Source: Acidimicrobiales bacterium
GTDB taxonomy: Bacteria; Actinomycetota; Acidimicrobiia; Acidimicrobiales; JABEUL01
Length of the DNA stretch: 10,704 bases
Reading direction: 5' to 3'
Assembly: GCA_013044465.1 (NCBI GenBank)
Contig: JABEUL010000237.1
Coordinates: forward strand, 1 to 10,704
Part shown: positions 1-6,799 of the stretch, in pieces
How positions within the stretch are numbered: position 1 is the stretch's first letter
How the letters are laid out: every line of letters starts with the position of its first letter
Program-made: the position numbers and the translations under genes
Notes under the pieces: generated by a model
The model's database searches: none
What the model saw: only the letters and a program-made list of their open reading frames with translations
What the model was told of the DNA's origin: nothing

Positions 1-575
1 AGCTTCACCTTATTGGCACAGTGGCAATTGGGCCGGGAGATCAGCTGGCAAAGACTTTCCCTGGAGATTTGCCGATTGTAATCCAAATCATCGAAACTAT
101 GATTCTTTACGGGGCCCAAGTCTCTGATCCAAAAATTAACCCATCCCAATATCTAGTGCCCGCTGCCCAAGGTGTCACCGCTGCGATCAAGAATGGTTGT
201 GTCGGGCCAATCACTGACATTCTTCTGGCCGCGTTCCTCAAATCTGGAGGAAACATTTTTACCCAAACACCTTCAGACACAGCTTTAGGCCGAGCTTGGT
301 TGGCAGCCAATGATGTCGGATATGTTCATACGCCCAGCCCAATTCTCGTCGTCGGAGGAGGTAAGGACCAGATCGTTGTTCCCGGACGCATTAACGCTAC
401 GATGAAACAACTTTGTTCTGTTGGGGATCGGGTATCTCTCGATGAACTTCCTACTGCGAGCCACAACGAGGAGCCGTCAATGGCAACCCCGCAAATCGGT
501 GCATGGATTAATGCCCGCCTCAGTGGAGAAAAAGCACCAACCAGCTGTCCTTTTGTTGCACCATTGACATCTTAA
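1..575 (+). CDS. secretory lipase family protein, C-terminal part (5' truncated by window edge)
   Basis: The frame is open from base 3 to the TAA at 573-575, so the gene begins outside the window; the GTG at 21 is an internal valine codon, not a start. The visible part resembles the C-terminal half of secretory lipases (LIP family, alpha/beta hydrolase fold), which hydrolyse ester lipids outside the cell. The motif GGGKDQIVVP carries the likely catalytic Asp (codon 366-368), and the motif LPTASHNE carries the likely catalytic His (codon 462-464). The nucleophile serine and any signal peptide would lie upstream and cannot be seen. The end, with a late cysteine in TSCP and an earlier cysteine in QLC, fits the disulfide-containing tail of actinobacterial members. 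The substrate cannot be deduced. The family call is from motif recognition; the organism inference is weak. Confidence 0.75.
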   Translation, partial: LHLIGTVAIGPGDQLAKTFPGDLPIVIQIIETMILYGAQVSDPKINPSQYLVPAAQGVTAAIKNGCVGPITDILLAAFLKSGGNIFTQTPSDTALGRAWLAANDVGYVHTPSPILVVGGGKDQIVVPGRINATMKQLCSVGDRVSLDELPTASHNEEPSMATPQIGAWINARLSGEKAPTSCPFVAPLTS

Positions 576-1128
576 CCATCTCCAACAGTTTCATCGCATT
601 AGGTCTCAAACCAAGTGAAGTCATCGTGAGTTCACTAATGAATCAGATGGTAAGTGACAAGTGAAGTGAATGTCATCACAGTTTCGTTGTCGAAGAGTGA
701 AGGTGCAAAATACATTTTGACTGTTTCGTAAGCTACCAATGCTCCTCCATCTTTTGGCACATTGCCCCACTAAGAATGAAAAACACTGCTCTTCACCTAC
801 GGATCGACTGCAGCACTTCGGGAAGCTTCAAGGCCGTTTCGTTTCATCTTGAAGTCTTGACTGTTGTTGAGATCCAACCGTCCTCGACACACGCTCAAGT
901 TGTCTTCTGTGCGGTCACAAATCACTAACTCGAAATCCAAATCTGAGATCAATTGCGACTTCTCCGACTTAGCAACAAAGGCTCCCAACAGTTATTCGGT
1001 GCTCAGAGTGTTTTTACCCAGACATCCAAAAGTCTTTCGAGGTGACTTCTCTCTCCTGGAAAGCGATTCAAAGTTTCACTCATTTGCGAAGGGATCTCAT
1101 ATTTAGTCTGCTCACATCTACTGAGCGA

Positions 1129-1181
1129 TCGGCAAGACTAACTAGTAGCCGTGCGGCACTAAGCTCACGTTGCCTTGCCGA
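1129..1181. repeat. nested inverted repeat
   Basis: An outer 8-bp perfect stem, TCGGCAAG (1129-1136) with CTTGCCGA (1174-1181), encloses an inner hairpin, AGTAGCC (1144-1150), loop GTGC, GGCACT (1155-1160), which has one bulged A. No T-run follows on either strand, so it does not read as a simple terminator. It could be a structured RNA, a protein-binding site or a remnant of a mobile element end. Confidence 0.4.
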
Positions 1182-1280
1182 CCGTATTGCTTGCTCGATT
1201 ATGGTGCCTTAGTGATGCACTCTCATTTCTCGGAGTCTAAATTTGATATGAAAATAAAATGACATTGGATCCGGCCTTGT

Positions 1281-1309
1281 TTGACCACTCGAATAACTTC
1301 AATTACTAT
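1281..1309 (+). promoter_or_regulatory. predicted sigma-70 type promoter of the alpha/beta hydrolase gene
   Basis: TTGACC (1281-1286) is five of six to the -35 consensus, and TACTAT (1304-1309) is four of six to the -10 consensus, with a 17-base spacer. It would give a leader of roughly 65 bases before the start at 1384. Confidence 0.45.
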
Positions 1310-1370
1310 TTGTAGATTGCAATGTATATGTAATTAACCTGAGGTCAGATGGGATTACCGAACGACTTTG

Positions 1371-1378
1371 AAGAGGAG
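1371..1378 (+). promoter_or_regulatory. ribosome binding site that decides the hydrolase start
   Basis: AAGAGGAG at 1371-1378 runs into the GTG at 1378, so that codon cannot be the start with usual spacing. The next in-frame GTG at 1384 sits five bases after AGGAG and is the preferred start. Confidence 0.6.
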
Positions 1379-1383
1379 TGAAA

Positions 1384-2181
1384 GTGGCAAAACATAACCC
1401 AGAAAACCAACCCCCTGACATGGTTCTAATCCACGGCCTTGGCAGCGGACCGAGCTTCTGGGACAACATCGCTGGTGAACTTTCCCGAGATTACACCATT
1501 CATACAGTCTCTTTGCTGGGTCACGGACCAGGAGCACGTCCACTTTCAATTGAAGAGGCAAGTCCCAGTCAACTTGCGCATGCAGTGATCGACAAGTTGA
1601 GCGAAAAGGATGTGGAACGCGCTCATGTGGTTGGTCTTTCGCTTGGTGGCTGGGTAGCACTCGAGTTGGCCACGACGGATTTTGCTCTAAGTTCGGTGGC
1701 GTTTGCACCTGCGGGCTTATGGGAGCAAAAACCAAGTGTCCCATCCCTTCACGTCCAAGCGGTTCTTCGCAAAGGATTCTTCATGTTATCTCCGATCGTG
1801 CCCCATGTCATAGGATTCGAGCCACTGACTCGGATGATTCTAAAGTCCAACGTCGTCGAACCTTCTAAGGTGACAAGGTCGCAGATGCTTTCGGGAATGG
1901 AAGATATCGTGAACGCTAAGGGTTTTGGCTCCTGCTTGAGAGCTTCTCTAAATTCGAAGTTCACTGGTGGATCGAACATAAAGGTGCCAACTCTGGTTGC
2001 CTTCGGTGACAGTGACCAGCTTCTCACCTCCCCAAAATCCCAGAACCGCTCGGCTGTGGACCAGGAGGTCGAGTGGCTCACAGTCGCCGATTGCGGACAT
2101 GCCATGACTTGGGATCAGCCTGACAAGTGCTTAGAACTGATCAGGCGGACAGCGGGAAAAGTCTCAGGTCCCCTTTGCTGA
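1384..2181 (+). CDS. alpha/beta hydrolase fold protein
   Basis: A complete 265-residue cytoplasmic alpha/beta hydrolase with no signal peptide. In order it shows the oxyanion motif HGLGSG (about residue 17), the nucleophile elbow GLSLGG with Ser86 (codon 1639-1641), the acid motif FGDSDQ with Asp211, and the catalytic histidine His239 in DCGHAMTWDQP. Length and motif spacing are normal for the family, so the enzyme should be active. A variable cap follows the elbow, roughly residues 110-195. The family includes esterases, C-C bond hydrolases and lactonases; nothing here fixes the substrate. The start at GTG 1384 is chosen because of the ribosome binding site at 1371-1378; GTG 1378 would add two residues. 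It stands alone behind its own promoter-like sequence. Its GC is clearly higher than that of the Fic gene to its right, so it is probably core chromosome rather than island. Confidence 0.88.
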   Translation: MAKHNPENQPPDMVLIHGLGSGPSFWDNIAGELSRDYTIHTVSLLGHGPGARPLSIEEASPSQLAHAVIDKLSEKDVERAHVVGLSLGGWVALELATTDFALSSVAFAPAGLWEQKPSVPSLHVQAVLRKGFFMLSPIVPHVIGFEPLTRMILKSNVVEPSKVTRSQMLSGMEDIVNAKGFGSCLRASLNSKFTGGSNIKVPTLVAFGDSDQLLTSPKSQNRSAVDQEVEWLTVADCGHAMTWDQPDKCLELIRRTAGKVSGPLC

Positions 2182-2683
2182 TTTGACCATATGGCTGCAG
2201 GAGCCAAAAAAGAAGAAAGTGATGTACCGGACTCCTTAATATTGACAACTTTCCTCTGACTGATAACGCTCACGTAACTCTCCCCAGACCTGTTATTTTC
2301 TGGCGCTTCCGACAGAACTCGAACCTGTGACGCACGGTTTAGGAGTCAGATTGGGCCTGTCCGTCTACTACTAGCCAGTATCATTTTGTCTGTCTAGTGA
2401 TGGTGTTAGTATGTCCAGTCACATCCTGTGTGATCTGGTGACAAATAATTCATCCCCAATGGTGCCTCAACTTCAGACATGAATAGTAAACCACTGGACC
2501 GCTACGTGATCAAGTGACAATTATTTGGGTGAAATTGAACATACGCGCTTGATGCGACAATTGAAATAGTGTTTTCGCCTTTGGTTGTCTCTTAAGCCGA
2601 GTTGCTAACCATGTCCGCCTGATTTAAGGAAGTCATGATGTTCATTGTTGTTGAAGAAACAATTGACCACAAACACCATTCTG
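2182..2683. other. intergenic stretch with a tRNA-derived fragment
   Basis: No gene is supported here. The stretch lies between the end of the hydrolase and the 3' end of the Fic gene. Its notable content is the tRNA-Arg 3'-core copy at 2314-2344. To the right of that copy, GTGACAA occurs in two similar AT-rich settings (near 2440 and 2515), possibly leftover recombination-site sequence. Confidence 0.5.
2314..2344 (-). repeat. attachment-site-like copy of a tRNA-Arg(CCU) 3' core
   Basis: 31 bases match 3729-3759 with two mismatches and in the same orientation. Read on the minus strand it spans the anticodon loop, variable loop and T arm of a tRNA-Arg; the T stem still pairs if one G-U is allowed. 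The acceptor part to the left is diverged, and identity stops abruptly at 2344, inside the anticodon loop. I read it as an old att core left by integration at a tRNA gene. Confidence 0.65.
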
Positions 2684-3610
2684 CTATCGCTTTTCGCTAC
2701 TTAAGAGCTTATGACAAAACTGCATCGACTGCGCAATAAATAACTCAAGTGAACTATAGTTAGCTTTGGTTTGTGCTGTCTCAAGGTACTTATAGTATGC
2801 ATATCTGCGCTCTTTGACAATAAGTGGTGGCACAAAACCTGCCTGGAGTGCTTGTGCAAGCAATAGCAATCTTCCGGTGCGTCGATTGCCGTCGCTGAAA
2901 GGATGTATTTTTTCAAATATGGCGTGAGTTTTTGCTAAATCACTTACAATATCTTTTGATGGTTCGCGCAAATCAATTACGAACTGGTTCATTAGCTCAT
3001 GAACTTTCAACCAATTGGCTAGAACAACTTGTGTGCCCATTATTCGTACTGAATGTTTCCTATACATTCCTGCGTCGTTCATGATTCCGTTCATCAGACG
3101 CAAATGGACACTTAATATTAACTCCTCATCAATGGTGAAGTTCTTGTTACGTTCCACTATCTGTTCCAATACCCAAAGTAAAGCTGCTTGATGATTACGG
3201 GCTTCCGCTTGCTCGACTGCAGTCCTGTTACTGAGTACTTTATTTTCAAAGATAACGTTTTCTACATCCGAAAGCGTCATAGTGCTTCCTTCGATTGTAT
3301 TGGTATGATACGTAATATAAAGAGTGAGTTTGCGCAACATAGTCTGGTTATCAACGAGAGTTCTTGGCTCTAACTTCCAATCTAAAACACTATTTTTTGT
3401 ACTTCTTAGCTCTGCCTTGTCAAGAATTTCGTCACCTACTATTTCAAGGTATAACTTTTCTATATTAAGAAGTGCCCTTTTCCTAGGCTTTGAACGTTCA
3501 TTGAGCCAGGCATTGATAGTAGGAAATGACACCAGCAATTCACGGGCAAGTTGTTCCTGTGTCCATCCAGATGCTTTCAAAATGGATTTAAGTTGGACTA
3601 TGTATTCCAT
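2684..3610 (-). CDS. HTH-Fic domain protein, class II-like with inhibitory motif
   Basis: 308 residues. Residues about 5-45 form an Xre-like helix-turn-helix (TQEQLARELLVS, then TINAWLNERS). TNTIEG at 103-108 fits the [S/T]xxxE[G/N] inhibitory motif that blocks ATP binding in self-regulated Fic proteins. The catalytic motif is HPFSDGNRRTGR at 236-247, with His236 as expected base. Fic enzymes usually transfer AMP from ATP to target side chains. Here the second Gly of GNGR is Arg, the position where Doc carries Lys, so the chemistry may differ. The N-terminal HTH and the palindrome directly before the start suggest autoregulation. There is no obvious Shine-Dalgarno, so the transcript may be leaderless. 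Low GC (35% in 2701-2760) and the flanking tRNA-derived repeats point to horizontal acquisition. Target unknown. Confidence 0.88.
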   Translation of the reverse strand: MEYIVQLKSILKASGWTQEQLARELLVSFPTINAWLNERSKPRKRALLNIEKLYLEIVGDEILDKAELRSTKNSVLDWKLEPRTLVDNQTMLRKLTLYITYHTNTIEGSTMTLSDVENVIFENKVLSNRTAVEQAEARNHQAALLWVLEQIVERNKNFTIDEELILSVHLRLMNGIMNDAGMYRKHSVRIMGTQVVLANWLKVHELMNQFVIDLREPSKDIVSDLAKTHAIFEKIHPFSDGNRRTGRLLLLAQALQAGFVPPLIVKERRYAYYKYLETAQTKANYSSLELFIAQSMQFCHKLLSSEKR

Positions 3611-3644
3611 AACTTTATAAGGTTAACACATCCTTTATAAAGTT
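3611..3644 (-). promoter_or_regulatory. palindromic operator/promoter before the Fic gene
   Basis: AACTTTATAAGG (3611-3622) and CCTTTATAAAGTT (3632-3644) are inverted copies differing by one base of length, separated by nine bases, and they touch the ATG of the Fic gene. The arms contain TATAAA, so operator and -10 element may overlap. This is a likely binding site for the HTH domain of the same protein; the regulatory role is inferred. Confidence 0.5.
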
Positions 3645-3718
3645 TTAAACTATCTTCTCTAACATCCTTGAAATGATAAAGGGCGCTTTACAATCGTGAT
3701 TCTAGATCTGTTTTCTAG

Positions 3719-3765
3719 TGCCCCCGGCAGGACTCGAACCTGCGACGCACGGTTTAGGAAACCGT
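3719..3765 (-). pseudogene. tRNA-Arg(CCU) gene fragment, 3' half only (att-like)
   Basis: Read on the minus strand, this piece has a 5-bp anticodon stem (ACGGT/ACCGT), a seven-base loop TTCCTAA with anticodon CCU, a five-base variable region, a T stem GCAGG/CCTGC around TTCGAGT, and the acceptor 3' strand CGGGGGC plus discriminator A. Beyond 3765 no D arm and no GCCCCCG acceptor 5' strand follow, so the gene is cut just past the anticodon stem. This is the usual appearance of the att copy left by a tyrosine recombinase that uses a tRNA 3' end. By that geometry the inserted element lies to the right, starting near 3766, with the intact tRNA beyond the window. Confidence 0.75.
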
Positions 3766-3781
3766 GGAATACATACCCATT

Positions 3782-3889
3782 GACCAGGTATTTTGCACAA
3801 AGTCCCTGGTAAAAGAGTGTCCGACATTTTCCCTAAATTCCCTGGTCAGACCAAGGCTTGCCAGCGTTCTGTGGTCTAAATGTGGTCTG
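3782..3889. repeat. cluster of TGGTCT / CCTGGT repeats beside the att fragment
   Basis: Copies seen are GACCAGG (3782-3788), TCCCTGGT (3803-3810 and 3839-3846), the near-palindrome TGGTCAGACCA (3843-3853), and GTGGTCT at 3871-3877 and 3882-3888, whose starts are 11 bases apart, about one helical turn. Dense short repeats within 125 bases of an att core resemble the arm-type binding sites of tyrosine integrases. No integrase gene is in the window. Confidence 0.5.
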
Positions 3890-3948
3890 TTTTTAAGGCC
3901 ATTTAAAAGCGAATTACATGACACTTGTTGACAGAGACAATATACCGG

Positions 3949-4860
3949 TTAGCCGATATTTTGATTTTCCCATTCCACAAGTTTCAAGCCAGTTTTTGGT
4001 TCTTTCCACTCAGTGCGACCATTTGCTGCTCGACCTAATACAACGGCTGCAGCGGCGCTCGGACTACTAAATGCATAGTCCTGAACGAATCTCTTAACGT
4101 CAGCATCATCGCTTAATTCGAGAATTCCATCTTCTTCTAGTTTTTTCCGAAGACCAGAATATGAGGTTTTGACACTTGTCCATGTCTTAGTTGTAGTGGA
4201 TCCTTTGAGCACAACGAACTCCCCATCTACTATCTGCATTTTTGCCACAACTTTTCGATTACTGGGAGAGAGCTCAAATATTGGCGTAAATGTAGTATCG
4301 GAAATATTGCCTGTAGATCTGCGTGACGGGTCAATTACACGAAACACTGAAACCCCTAGGACAGGCAGAAGTACTTGGGCCTCAGAAATGAAATTTTCCA
4401 TGTCAGATTTATCGGATTCCGGCAAACTAATTGAATCCGGGTCGGTTCCATTTGTAACGACACTCCTTCTAGCCTGTTTTGCAATGCTTATGAAACGGCT
4501 TTCCAAGTATCTGGCATGCGCCTTCGTTAAATTAGAGTCTTTGCTTGTCAAAACTATTGCTCTATCCCAAAAATCTTTTCCACCTCGATCAACAGGAAGT
4601 GCGTGCTTCTTAAGCCTCTCCCCAACGTTGTCACTTTCTCCAATATACACAGCCGTCTCTTCTGTGCTGTCATCATTTACGTAATCTCCGATTAGGAAAT
4701 AAACTCCAGTTCGCTTGCTTTCCTCACGCTCAAACAATCTTTGGAGAACTGAGCGTGGAGTTACTATGACGTGTCCGGTCCAATTTCCGATTTCCGCTGT
4801 CAGCATTCCTCCGGCCGAACCATCAACTAAGAATATTTTGATTGACTTTCCATTATTCAT
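3949..4860 (-). CDS. GIY-YIG nuclease family protein with C-terminal DUF4357 domain
   Basis: 303 residues from ATG 4860. The GIY-YIG core begins with GVYFLIG (52-58) and continues with AVYIGES (70-76), the conserved Arg82 in GERLKKH, and the probable metal-binding Glu120 in RYLESRF. These are the landmarks of GIY-YIG nucleases, which make metal-dependent DNA cuts. The last 70 residues or so, with SSPSAAAAVVLGRAANG followed by EWK, match DUF4357, a domain often attached to such nucleases or to type I restriction-related proteins. A GTG at 4869 would add three residues; ATG 4860 has better spacing from AGGTAGG. It is a single gene, divergent from the toxin-antitoxin operon and just inside the presumed island boundary. 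A role in defence or in element maintenance is inferred; the target site is unknown. Confidence 0.87.
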   Translation of the reverse strand: MNNGKSIKIFLVDGSAGGMLTAEIGNWTGHVIVTPRSVLQRLFEREESKRTGVYFLIGDYVNDDSTEETAVYIGESDNVGERLKKHALPVDRGGKDFWDRAIVLTSKDSNLTKAHARYLESRFISIAKQARRSVVTNGTDPDSISLPESDKSDMENFISEAQVLLPVLGVSVFRVIDPSRRSTGNISDTTFTPIFELSPSNRKVVAKMQIVDGEFVVLKGSTTTKTWTSVKTSYSGLRKKLEEDGILELSDDADVKRFVQDYAFSSPSAAAAVVLGRAANGRTEWKEPKTGLKLVEWENQNIG

Positions 4861-5371
4861 ACTTTTCACCTACCTTACTCTTATATTTTCGGCAGTCAAA
4901 GGTCTCCTGTTTACGGTGCTGTTTGGGAATGCTACCCGAGTCCTACTTTGTGTCATATTGAAGACAAGGTAACCCGACCATCTTTTTTAGACTCTCGCCT
5001 CACGGACGACCTACTCACTATGTCAAGTAACTTATGACTGAACCAACCAGGTACAGAAAGGTACGCCGCAATTCTTGGCCAACTGACGGTGGATCGGTCT
5101 CGAAGGCAAGGCCATAACACGCAACGTCATGAATCCCATCGCTATTTCAAAAACCTGCCAAATTGAGTTCTAAGGTGAGGTAGAAAATACATGAGGTCTA
5201 ACATTGAATTGGATCATGGAAGAGATACCATATCAAAATCAGGTCTGTTTCGGATGCTGTGGTCTAGGTCTCAAGAGCCAGGCGGATGCGAAATAAACTA
5301 GTCATTTTAGATTTCAATTTGGGCTACAATAAATTTATAGAATATGAAACTAATCTGCAGAAAGTCGGAAA
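4861..5371. other. divergent intergenic region upstream of the toxin-antitoxin operon
   Basis: About 510 bases without a convincing gene. A 27-codon frame from an ATG near 5035 is the best small candidate but is unsupported. GGTCT occurs at 5195, 5242, 5261 and 5267 (one as GTGGTCT), echoing the motif beside the tRNA fragment. TACAAT at 5325-5330 could be a -10 box for the operon, but no good -35 lies at the right distance. Confidence 0.4.
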
Positions 5372-6223
5372 TTGAATTTCACCGAGCATGACGAGGTAAT
5401 TTTTGGACGAGCGCCTTTAGTAAACGTTATTTCTCAAATTAAATTTGAACCTGTCTTCTCGCTAGTCTCCGAAGTGGGAATTGCAGGTTTTCAGGAGGGG
5501 CTTCGCCTTACATATCCTCAACTTTCAAGTTCACAAGCAAGCCAATTACTTATTGGCGGACCGACTAGTAAGGTTAGCCAAATTGGCTATCAACAGTCAG
5601 CACCAATTTGGCAGATGCGTGATATTGCAGGCGGCTGGATTATAAGTCTTTCCACAAATTTCGTCGCATTTGAGGCTCGCAAGTACTCGCACTTCAATGA
5701 ATTCTTAGATCGTTTGATGTTCATTTTAGATGTTTTGGATCGGACAGTGAACGTAAGTGAGTCCATTCAAATTGGCTTGAGAAAAGTAAATCATATAGTC
5801 CAACCTGCCGACTCTGCTTTCGGTGACTGGAAGTCTGTAATTAGACCTGAGCTACTCGGAGCAGCTGGGATTAAGTTTAATTGTGAGATGGTGCATTCGA
5901 TCTCTGAATTAATGCTGAAAGAAGACAGTAATAATTTTAGGGTAGTGCACGGCCTAATAGACAGACAATCTGCTGACCAATTGGTTGATCAATCAAACGG
6001 AGTAGAACATGAAAGTAATGGTAATGAAAACAATCCAGGTGAAGGTGCCGCAAAAGTCTTTTTACTTGACCTAGACTGTTTTACCATGGACAGGTATCCA
6101 GTTCGAAAGGAAGACAACCTAGAGCTGCTTTTGAACAAATTCTCTGATCAAATAACAAGTTTTTTCCATTCATCAATAACTAGAGATTATTATGAATGGT
6201 TAGAACCTCGGCCGAAAGGGTAG
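5372..6223 (+). CDS. TIGR04255 family protein
   Basis: 283 residues. The N-terminal GRAPLVNVISQIKF (12-25), the central block with W80, GGWIISLS and the Y105..F108 region, then IGLRKVNHI (134-142), and a C-terminal helix ending near FFHSSIT match what I know of the sporadically distributed TIGR04255 family, which has no established biochemical function. No catalytic motif, signal peptide or membrane segment is visible. A polar low-complexity linker (about 205-226, rich in N, E and G) precedes the last strand. The start must be the TTG at 5372, since an in-frame TAA lies at 5351-5353 and no ATG or GTG lies between; the ribosome binding site is weak. The gene ends 13 bases before the antitoxin gene, so the three genes should be cotranscribed and it is probably part of the toxin-antitoxin unit. 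The name is from pattern memory only. Confidence 0.72.
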   Translation: MNFTEHDEVIFGRAPLVNVISQIKFEPVFSLVSEVGIAGFQEGLRLTYPQLSSSQASQLLIGGPTSKVSQIGYQQSAPIWQMRDIAGGWIISLSTNFVAFEARKYSHFNEFLDRLMFILDVLDRTVNVSESIQIGLRKVNHIVQPADSAFGDWKSVIRPELLGAAGIKFNCEMVHSISELMLKEDSNNFRVVHGLIDRQSADQLVDQSNGVEHESNGNENNPGEGAAKVFLLDLDCFTMDRYPVRKEDNLELLLNKFSDQITSFFHSSITRDYYEWLEPRPKG

Positions 6224-6236
6224 AGCTAAATCAATT

Positions 6237-6788
6237 ATGACTAATTCTGTTTTGACTACGGGTAGTGGGAGAAGCGAAGAATCCGGCTATGACTTTTGTA
6301 TCGACTTTAATGAGTTTTCTAAAGCATTAGCTCAGTGCTCAGAGAAGCCAGGCGAGATATCCAATTCGATTAGGTTGTCTTTAGATCCAGTATCAATCGG
6401 AGAAAAGGAATTTGCAGTGGTAATGAGTAGATTATCAAATATCGGAATCAATCGAAATGTTTCACTCACTGTATTATTGGCTCAGTTGCAGGGTGTTAGC
6501 TTTGCCGAGGCTGCTGGACTTCTTGGAGTACAGACAACGAAACTTCAGCGAATGACGAGGCTAGAAGACTTTGTATCAGAGTCACTTCTAAAAAAGCGAA
6601 TTCTTCCCCTCGCCGAAGTCCTACGGAACCTTCACCAAGTTCTTGAGCCTAGGGCAACTGGAAAATGGTTTAACACGCAAATCCCGTCACTAGATAACAA
6701 AACTCCTGCGGAATTGATCAAGAAGAATAAACTTAACGATTTACTTAAGATTACACGTAGTTACGTTGAGCCGCTAGCTTACCTATAA
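6237..6788 (+). CDS. Xre/MbcA/ParS-like antitoxin (DUF2384-type toxin-binding domain)
   Basis: 183 residues. A variable N-terminal part (1-55) is followed by a helical DNA-binding region with VSFAEAAGLLGVQTTKLQRM (87-106) as the helix-turn-helix. The C-terminal 60 residues (LAEVLRNLHQVLEP, then ATGKWFNTQIPSL and KTPAELI) match the Xre/MbcA/ParS toxin-binding domain, including the Trp and the TP...L motif. Such antitoxins bind and block RES toxins and repress their own operon. The gene sits between the TIGR04255 gene and the RES gene with gaps of 13 and 11 bases. Neither gap contains a strong Shine-Dalgarno, so translation is probably coupled. Antitoxin-before-toxin order is the rule for this family. 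Confidence is high for the domain and moderate for exact HTH limits. Confidence 0.8.
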   Translation: MTNSVLTTGSGRSEESGYDFCIDFNEFSKALAQCSEKPGEISNSIRLSLDPVSIGEKEFAVVMSRLSNIGINRNVSLTVLLAQLQGVSFAEAAGLLGVQTTKLQRMTRLEDFVSESLLKKRILPLAEVLRNLHQVLEPRATGKWFNTQIPSLDNKTPAELIKKNKLNDLLKITRSYVEPLAYL

Positions 6789-6799
6789 AGTCGCACATA

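Larger units (their letters stand above)
576..1377. other. intergenic stretch without a supportable gene
   Basis: About 800 bases between the lipase and the hydrolase. Short open frames exist on both strands (plus 864-1106, minus 797-988), but they overlap each other, lack ribosome binding sites and match no family I recognise. On the minus strand two protein-like pieces in different frames (roughly 1080-1000 and 988-797) could be a decayed gene, but this is speculative. The stretch contains a nested hairpin at 1129-1181 and a promoter for the downstream gene at 1281-1309. AAGTGAAGT occurs twice near 615 and 659. Confidence 0.5.

Noticed and set aside
797..988. 63-codon minus-strand frame
   Set aside because: Faintly protein-like, but no start signal and no family; at most a decayed remnant.
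864..1106. 80-codon plus-strand frame
   Set aside because: No ribosome binding site, basic and serine-rich composition typical of antisense reading, no known family.
1355..1744. 129-codon minus-strand frame
   Set aside because: It is a shadow of the alpha/beta hydrolase, whose catalytic motifs are complete in the plus frame.
1749..2105. 118-codon minus-strand frame
   Set aside because: It is also a shadow of the alpha/beta hydrolase and shows no family resemblance.
3719..3800. intact tRNA-Arg gene
   Set aside because: No D arm or acceptor 5' strand pairs with CGGGGGC beyond 3765, so only the 3' part is present.
4169..4684. 171-codon plus-strand frame
   Set aside because: It is opposite the GIY-YIG gene and is serine- and leucine-rich without recognisable domains.
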